Made by a program: the position numbers and the translations under genes
Part shown: in pieces, positions 43,952 through 51,017 of the stretch
Layout: every line of letters starts with the position of its first letter
How positions within the stretch are numbered: position 1 is the first letter of the stretch
Notes under the pieces: model-generated
What the model was told of the DNA's origin: nothing
The model's database searches: none
Seen by the model: the letters and a program-made list of their open reading frames with translations, nothing else
Origin: SZAS-79 sp965279075
Lineage (GTDB): Bacteria; Pseudomonadota; Gammaproteobacteria; Burkholderiales; SG8-39
NCBI GenBank assembly: GCA_965279075.1
Contig: CBDIHI010000009.1
Span: 310,001-374,000 of the forward strand
DNA length: 64,000 nt
Reading direction: 5' to 3'

Positions 43952-44359
43952 ATGCATTGCTTGCTCTGCGAAGAGGAGGGCGGAACCGTGCTTTGGCGCA
44001 ACGATTTCTGCCGGATCGTGCGTGCCCCGGGCGAAGGCTATCCGGGCCTGTGCCGCGTGGTGCTGAACCGGCACGCGCGCGAAATGACCGACCTTGCGGA
44101 CGATGAAAGGGCGCGCCTGATGGGCGTCGTGTTCGCGACGGAGTCCGCGCTTCGCGGGCTGTTCCAGCCCGACAAGATCAATCTCGCGAGCTTCGGCAAC
44201 CAGGTGCCGCACCTGCACTGGCACGTGATCCCGCGCTACGCCGACGATCCGCATTTTCCCGATCCCTCGTGGGGGCCCGCACGGCGCCCCGCACCCGCGA
44301 ACCAGCGCACCGTGAGCGATGCCGCGATTTCGGCCAAGCTTGCCGAGCTGCTGAACTGA
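43952..44359 (+). CDS. HIT-family nucleotide hydrolase/transferase
   Basis: 135 residues from the ATG at 43952, preceded by a G-rich ribosome-binding site. The histidine triad is H87-L-H89-W-H91 in PHLHWHVIPRY; N-terminal CLLCEEEGG may bind zinc. HIT proteins of this kind hydrolyse dinucleoside or AMP-linked compounds; the substrate is not determinable. It is 13 bp after the oxidoreductase and 19 bp before the 544-residue gene. Confidence 0.88.
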   Translation: MHCLLCEEEGGTVLWRNDFCRIVRAPGEGYPGLCRVVLNRHAREMTDLADDERARLMGVVFATESALRGLFQPDKINLASFGNQVPHLHWHVIPRYADDPHFPDPSWGPARRPAPANQRTVSDAAISAKLAELLN

Positions 44360-44378
44360 AGCCGGGAACGACGACCCC

Positions 44379-46013
44379 ATGACCAATTCAATCTTCGCGC
44401 TGCCCGAGATCTCGGCCGAAGCCGCGCCCGAGTTCACCGACGCGCTGACCTGCAAGGCATGGATCGAGCACGTGCCGCTGGCCAACGTCGTCGAGGCACA
44501 GCGCCAGCTGTACGCCCAGGTGACCGAGTTCAACCGCTTCCCGTGCAAGGCCTCGATGCGCTTGCAGGTGATGGAGGCGCTGCGCGAGGCGGTGGCCTTC
44601 GTGCAGATCGAGCAGGCGAAGCGCTTTACGAACCGCTCGCTGCCGATGGCCGAGGCCGAGGCCGCCGTATTCAGGGACACTACCGCGCTGTGGGAAGCCA
44701 TGCGCGTCGGATACCTCCACTGCCTGTCGGCGAGCCACGCGGGCGAAACCGGCATGCGCGCGCACGCCGCGCTGCTGGCGCAGCGCGTGCTGGCCTACAG
44801 CGGCCTGAAGATGTTCCACCACTACCGCGCCTACCGCGAAGTGCCCGGCGGCGACTGGCACTACCTGCACAGCGCCTACCGGATGGCCGAGGAGATGGAG
44901 GTCACCGACGACCAGGTGAAGGACTACCTCAACCGTGACGTGCACGACGCCACCCCGCGGATCCAGTACATGCGGGCGCTGCTGATGGGCATGGCGAACC
45001 CGAACGAGCTCGCCCGCCGCCAGCTTTCCTTCGTCGCGTTCCTGCTCGAGCGCTGGGCCGAGAAAGTCGACGTGTCCGCGCAACCCGTGGCCGAGGAAGG
45101 CATGCTGCCCCTGGTCGTCGACATCGCCGGAGACAAGCCGCCCGAGCGGATGACCGGCAGCGGGGATCGCGAGATCGTCGAGCCGAGGTTCCTCGACGTG
45201 AGCCGGCTCACCAAGAGCCTCAAGAACCGGATCGGCCTGCTGCGCAAGGGCGAATCGCCGGCCAAGCTCGCGCTGGGCGAGGACTGCGTGCAGCCCTCGT
45301 GCGAACAGCTGCTGGTATTCCTTTACCGCCTCTGGTGCCAGCCGCGCCAGCCGCGCGCCGGCGAACGCAAGCCGGCCGCCCTGCCGGCCATGGTCTGCAA
45401 CGAGATGGCGGCGATCCACTACTACATCTTCGGCAAGGTGTTCCGCCAGCCGGGCGGCAGCCAGAAGGAGCTGAGCCAGAAGGAGCGCGACCAGATCGCC
45501 ACGTTCGGCCGCATCAGCACCAAGGACGAGGACGACTACAGCCAGGTGCACGGGTTCCTGCTCGAGCACTGGCAGATCGAGGACGAGAGCGTGTCGGGGC
45601 TGCGCATGCTGCGGCCCGCCGGCAGCCCGGGCAAGCGCTTCACGCATGGGCAGCTGGTCGCGGTGCGGCCCGGCGACGCGAAGAACTTCATGCTCGCGCA
45701 GGTGCGTTGGCTGATGGAAGGCAACGACGGCACGCTGAACGCCGGCCTGCGGCTGCTGCCGGGCCTGCCGGCCGCGATCGCCGTGCGCGGCTACGGGCTC
45801 AACGCCGCGAATGAGAAATACATCGCCGCCCTCACGCTGACCGAGGTCGCCGCACTCAAGTCCCCGCCCACGATCATCCTGCCTTCCGGCTGGTACAAGC
45901 CCAAGCGGGTGGTGGAAGTATTCCTGCAGCAGGCACTGCGCGTAAAGCTCGTCGACTTGATCGAGCGCGGGCCCGACTTTGAGCGCATGACCTACGAAGT
46001 CCTCCCGGACTAG
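44379..46013 (+). CDS. conserved protein of unknown function, 544 residues
   Basis: Soluble, no signal or membrane helix. The N-terminal two thirds is helical (residues about 30-330: FPCKASMRLQVMEALREAV, HCLSASHAGETGMRAHAALLAQRVL, LNRDVHDATPRIQYMRALLMGMANPNEL). The C-terminal part (about 415-500: FTHGQLVAVRPGDAKNFMLAQVRWL, GLRLLPGLPAAIAVR) is beta-rich and vaguely PilZ-like (VRW and GLRLLPG spacing), but a PilZ call is not justified because the RxxxR arginine motif is not clear. I do not recognise its function. It ends on a CTAG shared with the stop of phoR. Confidence 0.75.
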   Translation: MTNSIFALPEISAEAAPEFTDALTCKAWIEHVPLANVVEAQRQLYAQVTEFNRFPCKASMRLQVMEALREAVAFVQIEQAKRFTNRSLPMAEAEAAVFRDTTALWEAMRVGYLHCLSASHAGETGMRAHAALLAQRVLAYSGLKMFHHYRAYREVPGGDWHYLHSAYRMAEEMEVTDDQVKDYLNRDVHDATPRIQYMRALLMGMANPNELARRQLSFVAFLLERWAEKVDVSAQPVAEEGMLPLVVDIAGDKPPERMTGSGDREIVEPRFLDVSRLTKSLKNRIGLLRKGESPAKLALGEDCVQPSCEQLLVFLYRLWCQPRQPRAGERKPAALPAMVCNEMAAIHYYIFGKVFRQPGGSQKELSQKERDQIATFGRISTKDEDDYSQVHGFLLEHWQIEDESVSGLRMLRPAGSPGKRFTHGQLVAVRPGDAKNFMLAQVRWLMEGNDGTLNAGLRLLPGLPAAIAVRGYGLNAANEKYIAALTLTEVAALKSPPTIILPSGWYKPKRVVEVFLQQALRVKLVDLIERGPDFERMTYEVLPD

Positions 46014-47338
46014 GCCGCCCTTGCCGTATCGAGCTTCTCGATGCGGCGCGCCGGAAAGACTGCGCAGAAGGTCGAGCCGCGGCCGAATTCGCTGGTGATC
46101 TCGAGGCCCGCCTGGTGGCGCGTCAGCACGTGCTTGACGATCGCCAGGCCGAGGCCCGTTCCGCCCGTCTCGCGCGAGCGGCTGTTGTCCACGCGGTAGA
46201 AGCGCTCGGTGAGCCGCGCGATGTGGCGGCGCTCGATTCCGATGCCCGAGTCCTCCACGCTGAACACCCCCTGGCCATCGCGGACCTGCCAGCCGATCCG
46301 GATCCCGCCGCCCTCCGGCGTGTAGCGCACCGCGTTCGACACCAGGTTGGAGAACGCGCTCGCGAGCTCCTGGACGCTGCCGGTCAGCTGCGCATCGGAC
46401 TCGATCGCCACCGCGACCCTGTGCCGTCCGGCCGACAGGAGGCGGGCCTCCTCGGCGAGCTTCTCGACGAAGGGGCGCACGTCGATCGCCTGGTCCTCGG
46501 GGGGGGCGTTGGAGGATTCGAGCGACGAGAGCGTCAGCAGGTCCTCGATCAGACTTTGCATGCGGCGCGCCTGGTCGGACATCAGGCCGAGGAACCGGCT
46601 GCGCTGTTCCGCGGTCAGCGCCATGGAGTCGTCGGACATCGTCTCCACGAACCCCGACAGCACCGTGACGGGCGTCTTCAGTTCGTGCGAGACGTTGGCG
46701 ACGAAGTCGCGCCGCACGGTGTCGCGCTTTTCCTGGGAGGTGATGTCGCGGGTCAGCAGCAGCTTCTGGTGCTCGCCGAACTCGATCAGGCTCAGCATCA
46801 GCACGGCGGCCTCGCCCCGGGCATGGCGCAAGACCAGCGGCTCTGTGAAGCTGTCCGACTCGAGGTAGGTCACGAAGTCCGGGCTGCGCAGCAGGTTGGT
46901 GACCGCCTGGCCGGCGTCCCGGCTTGCGTCGATGCCGAGGTGGCGCTCGGCGTTCGGGTTGGCCCACTCGATCTGCCAGTCGCGATTGAGGATCACCACC
47001 CCATCGGGCAGCGCCTGCCCGGCCGCGCGGAACCGGGCCAGCGCCTCGGCGACTTCGCGCTCCGCCTCGTCCCGCGACCGGAAATGGCGGTGCAACGCCG
47101 CCAGTGCGGTCTCCCACGCGCCGCTGCCGTTGGGCAGCGTCTCGCGCTTCGGCGCCTCGAGCCAGCGCATGAAGGCCGCGAGGTTGCGCACGTGGTGGAG
47201 CAGGGCCAGCAACAGTCCCAGCGCAAGGACGCCCAGTGCCGCGTCCGCTCCCAGCGTCGGCCATGCCGCGAGCGCCGCGACCGCGATCGCGGCCAGCGTT
47301 CCAAGAAAGCCAGCCCAGGCGGGATTCAATCGAGGCAC
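46010..47338 (-). CDS. phoR: phosphate regulon sensor histidine kinase PhoR
   Basis: 442 residues from the GTG at 47338. Two N-terminal membrane helices (about 5-45) are followed by a charged linker, a PAS domain (ALPDGVVILNRDWQIEWANPNAE), a HisKA domain with FVANVSHELKTPVTVLSGF, and an HATPase domain with NLVSNAVRYTPEGG, VEDSGIGI and GGTGLGLAIVKHV. This is the standard PhoR layout. It is downstream of phoB with an 82-bp gap that contains a hairpin. Confidence 0.94.
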   Translation of the reverse strand: MPRLNPAWAGFLGTLAAIAVAALAAWPTLGADAALGVLALGLLLALLHHVRNLAAFMRWLEAPKRETLPNGSGAWETALAALHRHFRSRDEAEREVAEALARFRAAGQALPDGVVILNRDWQIEWANPNAERHLGIDASRDAGQAVTNLLRSPDFVTYLESDSFTEPLVLRHARGEAAVLMLSLIEFGEHQKLLLTRDITSQEKRDTVRRDFVANVSHELKTPVTVLSGFVETMSDDSMALTAEQRSRFLGLMSDQARRMQSLIEDLLTLSSLESSNAPPEDQAIDVRPFVEKLAEEARLLSAGRHRVAVAIESDAQLTGSVQELASAFSNLVSNAVRYTPEGGGIRIGWQVRDGQGVFSVEDSGIGIERRHIARLTERFYRVDNSRSRETGGTGLGLAIVKHVLTRHQAGLEITSEFGRGSTFCAVFPARRIEKLDTARAA

Positions 47339-47373
47339 CCTCTTGTCAGAAGGTTGGTTGGGGAGGGGGTACG

Positions 47374-47393
47374 GGGGAACCGCAGGGTTCCCC
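47374..47393 (-). other. 8-bp hairpin in the phoB-phoR gap
   Basis: GGGGAACC (47374-47381) / GGTTCCCC (47386-47393) with a 4-nt loop. No T-run follows on the minus strand, so it is not a standard terminator. It could set phoR expression relative to phoB by RNA folding or processing. Confidence 0.3.
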
Positions 47394-47420
47394 TGTTCCC
47401 AGCTTGCCGATTCAGGGATT

Positions 47421-48119
47421 CTAGGTTTTTTCCGGCTCGGCCGTGAACCGGTATCCCGAGCCCCGCACCGTCTCCACATGCCGGTCGTGCCTCGTCGGCT
47501 CGAGCGACTTGCGCAGCCTGCGGATATGAACGTCCACGGTACGCTCCTCGACGAACACGTGGTCGCCCCAGACCTGGTCCAGCAGCTGGGTGCGGGAGTG
47601 GACCCGTTCGGCGTGGGTCATCAGGAAGTGCAGCAGCCGGAACTCCGTCGGACCGAGGCTGAGCGGGGTGCCGTTGCCGAACACGCGCCGAGTCGACGGA
47701 TCGAGCCGCAGCCCGCCGGTCTCGACCGGGTCGTCGGTCATCTCCGGCGCCCGGCGGCGCAGGACCGCCTTGATCCGCGCCAGCAGTTCGCGCGGCGAGA
47801 AGGGCTTGGTGACGTAGTCGTCCGCGCCGGCCTCGAGCCCCATGACCTTGTCCTGTTCCTCGGAGCGGGCGGTCAGCAGGATGATCGGGATCCCGCGCGT
47901 GCGCTCGTCCTGGCGCAACTGCCGGGACAGGGCGATGCCGGACATCCCGGGCAGCATCCAGTCGATCAGCATCAGGTCGGGAAGCGCATTCTTCACGATC
48001 CCCGCCGCGCCCTCGGCGTCGCGGGCGCGGATCACGTGGTGGCCCGCATGTTCCAGGTTCACCGCGATCAGTTCCTGGATCGCGGGCTCGTCCTCGACGA
48101 CGAGGATGTTCATGGCCAT
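47421..48119 (-). CDS. phoB: phosphate regulon response regulator PhoB
   Basis: 232 residues from the ATG at 48119 (MAMNILVVEDEPAIQ); the ATG at 48113 is equally possible. Receiver domain with VVEDE, the phospho-Asp in LMLIDWMLPG, and YVTKPFSPRELLARIKAVLRRR. OmpR-type winged helix with LSLGPTEFRLLHFLMTHAERVHSR and VFVEERTVDVHIRRLRKSLEP, VRGSGYRF. Activates phosphate-scavenging genes when phosphorylated by PhoR. Confidence 0.94.
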   Translation of the reverse strand: MAMNILVVEDEPAIQELIAVNLEHAGHHVIRARDAEGAAGIVKNALPDLMLIDWMLPGMSGIALSRQLRQDERTRGIPIILLTARSEEQDKVMGLEAGADDYVTKPFSPRELLARIKAVLRRRAPEMTDDPVETGGLRLDPSTRRVFGNGTPLSLGPTEFRLLHFLMTHAERVHSRTQLLDQVWGDHVFVEERTVDVHIRRLRKSLEPTRHDRHVETVRGSGYRFTAEPEKT

Positions 48120-48151
48120 CGGGCGGCCCGGGTCGGGGTTTCCATCCTTCG

Positions 48152-48185
48152 ATTGTATGAAGATTGCGTGACAGTTTTGTTGCAT
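48152..48185 (-). promoter_or_regulatory. candidate Pho box and promoter of phoB
   Basis: Minus strand: an 18-bp Pho-box-like element at 48168-48185 made of ATGCAAC, AAAA and CTGTCAC. A 10-bp spacer follows, then TACAAT (48152-48157). The promoter-proximal half-site matches the known CTGTCAY half well; the distal half is weak. The half-site to -10 distance equals that of known PhoB promoters such as phoA. The -35 lacks a sigma-70 match, as expected for PhoB activation. Confidence 0.45.
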
Positions 48186-48220
48186 TCGGGAAAAGCGCGC
48201 CCATGTATGATCCCGACCCT

Positions 48221-48634
48221 ATGAGCGAAGCCCCGACCCCCACTGAAATCAAGCTGCACCAGAAATCGCGCGTCCTCGAGGTCGCTTTCTCGGACGGGCG
48301 CAGCTTTTCGTTCCCGTACGAATTCCTGCGGGTGTTTTCGCCCTCGGCCGAGGTCCGCGGCCACGGCCCCGGCCAGGAGGTACTCCAGGCCGGCAAGCGC
48401 AACGTGGATATCGTTTCGCTCGACCCGGTCGGGTCGTACGCCGTGCAGCCGACGTTTTCGGACGGCCATGCCACCGGGATCTATGCCTGGGACTACCTGT
48501 ATTCGCTTGGCACCGACCAGGAACGGATGTGGGCCGATTACCTGAAGAAGCTCGCCGACGCGGGCGCCAGCCGGGAAAAGGAGCAAGGGCTTACCTCCCT
48601 GATACCGCCCGTCGGTAAAGGGCATTGCGGGTGA
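48221..48634 (+). CDS. DUF971 family protein
   Basis: 137 residues from the ATG at 48221; an in-frame ATG at 48203 would lie upstream. PTEIKLHQKSRVLEVAFSDGRSFSFPYEFLRVFSPSAEVRGH and YAVQPTFSDGHATGIYAWDYLYSLG are the DUF971 (gamma-butyrobetaine hydroxylase N-terminal-like) signature. Function unknown, possibly Fe-S related. Its stop overlaps the ubiE start, and this pairing is conserved in betaproteobacteria. Confidence 0.88.
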   Translation: MSEAPTPTEIKLHQKSRVLEVAFSDGRSFSFPYEFLRVFSPSAEVRGHGPGQEVLQAGKRNVDIVSLDPVGSYAVQPTFSDGHATGIYAWDYLYSLGTDQERMWADYLKKLADAGASREKEQGLTSLIPPVGKGHCG

Positions 48635-49365
48635 GCTCGGACACCCACTTCGGCTTCCAGAAGGTCGCCGAGGAGGCCAAGGCCGGCAAGGTGCGGGAGG
48701 TGTTCGACCGCGTCGCGGGCAATTACGACCTCATGAACGACCTGATGTCGCTCGGCCTGCACCGGGCGTGGAAGGCGTTCGCGATCACCCTGTCGGGTGT
48801 CCGCGAGGGCCAGCGGGTGCTCGACGTCGCGGCCGGCAGCGGCGACCTGTCCAAGGCTTTCGCCCGCCGGGTCGGGCCGTCCGGGCAGGTGTGGGCGACC
48901 GACATCAACGGCAGCATGCTGGCAGTCGGGCGCGACCGGCTGCTGGATGCCGGGCACGTCTGCCCGGCGGTCTTGTGCGACGCCGAGAAGCTGCCCTTCC
49001 CGGACGGGTATTTCGATTGCGTCAGCGTCGCCTTCGGGCTGCGCAACATGACCCGCAAGGAGGCCGCGCTGGCCGAGATGGCGAGGGTCCTCAGGCCCGG
49101 CGGCCGGCTGCTCGTGCTCGAGTTCTCGAAAGTCTGGAAAGCCCTGGAGAAACCCTACGACCTGTATTCCTTCAAGGTCCTGCCCTGGCTCGGCGAGAAA
49201 GTGGCGAAGGACGGAGAGGCCTACCGCTACCTGGCCGAATCGATCCGCATGCACCCCGACCAGGACACATTGAAAAGCATGATGGAACACGCCGGCCTTG
49301 AGCGTGTCGAATACTTCAACCTGTCGGCGGGCGTCGTGGCCCTCCACCGCGGCTACCGCGTGTAG
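48631..49365 (+). CDS. ubiE: ubiquinone/menaquinone C-methyltransferase
   Basis: SAM-dependent methyltransferase in ubiquinone synthesis, 244 residues from the GTG at 48631. VFDRVAGNYDLMNDLMSLGLHRAWK, VLDVAAGSGDLSKAFA (SAM loop), FPDGYFDCVSVAFGLRN and LRPGGRLLVLEFSK are UbiE motifs. The GTG overlaps the DUF971 TGA. Confidence 0.96.
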   Translation: MSSDTHFGFQKVAEEAKAGKVREVFDRVAGNYDLMNDLMSLGLHRAWKAFAITLSGVREGQRVLDVAAGSGDLSKAFARRVGPSGQVWATDINGSMLAVGRDRLLDAGHVCPAVLCDAEKLPFPDGYFDCVSVAFGLRNMTRKEAALAEMARVLRPGGRLLVLEFSKVWKALEKPYDLYSFKVLPWLGEKVAKDGEAYRYLAESIRMHPDQDTLKSMMEHAGLERVEYFNLSAGVVALHRGYRV

Positions 49366-49457
49366 TGCCGAAAGCCGCTACAAAAAGTCATGGTTACGCG
49401 TTAGGATGCATGCATAACAATAAGACTGAACCTCATAAACTCAAGGACTGGGACAAG

Positions 49458-50336
49458 ATGAAACGGATTCTGATGGGCTTCATGGCGGTGCTTGTGGGCT
49501 TCGGCCTCGCCGCGGGCGAGGCGGATGCGGCGAAAGTCGGTGGCAGCCGCAGCGTCGGCACCCAGCGCAATATCACCAGCGCGCCCCCCTCGGCGACGCC
49601 TCCCAAGAGCGTGCAGCAGGCCGCGCCTGCCGCCACGCCTCCCGCAGTCGCGCCGCAACCGCAGTCCGCGCTGAGCCGTTGGGCGCCGATGCTCGGCGGC
49701 CTCGCGATCGGCGGCCTGCTCGGCTCGATGTTTGCCGGCGGCGGGCTCGGCGGCGCCATGGGAAGCATCCTGATGATGGCCCTGCTGGGCGTCGCGGTGG
49801 TGTTCGCGGTCAGGCTGTTCATGCGTGGCCGCGGTACGCCGCAGCCGGTGCCGGCCAACGGCCCGATGCAGTATTCGGGCCTCGGCAACGAGACCGTCGC
49901 CGCGCCGCCGCCTTCGCAGGCCGCGGGGTTCGAGGCGCAGGCGCCGCGCGTTGCCGCCAACGTCCCGGTGGGCTTCGACGGTGAAGGGTTCGTCCGCCAG
50001 GCGAAGCTTTCGTACATCCGCATGCAGACCGCCAACGACGCGGGCAACCTCGCCGAACTGCGCGAGTTCACCACGCCCGAGATGTACGAGGCGCTCAAGG
50101 GCGACATCGACGCACGCGGCGGCGCCAAGCAGTTCACCGATGTGGTGACGCTGAACGCCGACCTGCTCGAGGTCGTGACCGAGGGCAGCATGCACTGGGC
50201 GAGCGTGCGCTTCTCCGGCCTCGTGCGCGAAGTCCCCGGCCAGGCGCCGGCCAGCTTCGAGGAGGTCTGGAACCTTGCCAAGCCCGCCGACGGTTCGACC
50301 GGCTGGCTGCTGTCGGGCATCCAGCAGATGCACTGA
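49458..50336 (+). CDS. Tim44-like domain membrane protein
   Basis: 292 residues from the ATG at 49458. N-terminal signal-like helix (MKRILMGFMAVLVGFGLAAG), Ala/Pro-rich linker, then a Gly-rich hydrophobic stretch (GGLAIGGLLGSMFAGGGLGGAMGSILMMALLGVAVVFAV by parts) as in bacterial Tim44-like proteins. A C-terminal Tim44/Mba1-like domain follows (about 195-292, FVRQAKLSYIRMQTANDAGNL and FTTPEMYEALKGD). Function unknown. It sits between ubiE and ubiJ with a 92-bp leader. Confidence 0.85.
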   Translation: MKRILMGFMAVLVGFGLAAGEADAAKVGGSRSVGTQRNITSAPPSATPPKSVQQAAPAATPPAVAPQPQSALSRWAPMLGGLAIGGLLGSMFAGGGLGGAMGSILMMALLGVAVVFAVRLFMRGRGTPQPVPANGPMQYSGLGNETVAAPPPSQAAGFEAQAPRVAANVPVGFDGEGFVRQAKLSYIRMQTANDAGNLAELREFTTPEMYEALKGDIDARGGAKQFTDVVTLNADLLEVVTEGSMHWASVRFSGLVREVPGQAPASFEEVWNLAKPADGSTGWLLSGIQQMH

Positions 50337-50348
50337 AGCATCCTCTGC

Positions 50349-50354
50349 GATAAT
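50349..50354 (+). promoter_or_regulatory. candidate extended -10 (TGCGATAAT) for ubiJ-ubiB
   Basis: GATAAT preceded by TGC, 65 bp before ubiJ. A transcript starting here would begin at or inside the hairpin at 50359-50380. Confidence 0.35.
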
Positions 50355-50358
50355 CCCC

Positions 50359-50387
50359 AAGGCCACCGCAAGGTGGCCTTGTCGTTT
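50359..50387 (+). terminator. 9-bp hairpin with GCAA tetraloop after the Tim44-like gene
   Basis: AAGGCCACC (50359-50367), GCAA loop, GGTGGCCTT (50372-50380), followed by GTCGTTTCC. The perfect stem and stable GNRA-type loop suit an intrinsic terminator of the Tim44-like gene, although the T-run is poor. Alternatively it is a 5' structure of the ubiJ mRNA. Confidence 0.5.
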
Positions 50388-50419
50388 CCACCCCCCGTAA
50401 TCCGGAATGGGTCTTCCCG

Positions 50420-51010
50420 ATGGGTCTGTTTGACGCCGGCGCCGCCACCGCGCTGAACCACCTGCTGAAGCGCGAAGCCTGGGCGCGGGACAAGCTCGCG
50501 CCGTTCGCGGGCGAAGTGGTGGAACTGCGCTTCACGCCCATGCCGACGCTGCGCCTCGCGATCGTCGAAGGCGGGCAGGCCGGGGCCGCCGAAGCCGGGC
50601 GCGAAGCCACGCTGGTGATCAAGGCCCGGCCGGAGTTCTTCGCCGCGCTCGCCAAGGGCGAGGAACACCTGATGCGCGCCGTCGACATCTCGGGCAACGC
50701 GCGCCTCGCGACCGAGATCCTCGCGCTGCTGCGCTACCTGCGCTGGGACGTGGAAGAGGACCTCTCGCGCGTGTTCGGCGACGTGGTCGCGCACCGCATG
50801 GTGAAGACCGCGCGGGACCTCGGGGCCTGGCAGGCGGAGGCCGGCCGGCGCATCGCCGAAAACGTCATGGAATACGCGGTGGAAGAGCGCCGCCTGCTGG
50901 TGTCGCGTCCCGAGTTCGAGACGTTCGCGGCAGGGGTTGCAAAACTGCGCGACGACCTCGCGCGCCTCGAGCAGCGTATCGGGCGCAGCGACGCCCCGAA
51001 GTCGCCTTGA
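50420..51010 (+). CDS. ubiJ: SCP2-domain ubiquinone biosynthesis accessory factor UbiJ
   Basis: 196 residues. An N-terminal SCP2 lipid-binding domain (ALNHLLKREAWARDKLAPFAGEVVELRF, ATLVIKARPEFFAALAKGEE and AVDISGNARLATEIL) is followed by a helical C-terminal half ending in a predicted coiled coil (LRDDLARLEQRI). In E. coli UbiJ, with UbiK, binds ubiquinone intermediates. Placed between ubiE and ubiB as in E. coli. Confidence 0.9.
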   Translation: MGLFDAGAATALNHLLKREAWARDKLAPFAGEVVELRFTPMPTLRLAIVEGGQAGAAEAGREATLVIKARPEFFAALAKGEEHLMRAVDISGNARLATEILALLRYLRWDVEEDLSRVFGDVVAHRMVKTARDLGAWQAEAGRRIAENVMEYAVEERRLLVSRPEFETFAAGVAKLRDDLARLEQRIGRSDAPKSP

Positions 51011-51017
51011 ACGCATA

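Noticed and set aside
45600..45900. PilZ c-di-GMP domain at the C-terminus of the 544-residue protein
   Set aside because: The spacing is suggestive, but the RxxxR and (D/N)xSxxG motifs needed for a PilZ call are not clear, so it is kept as a hypothesis only.
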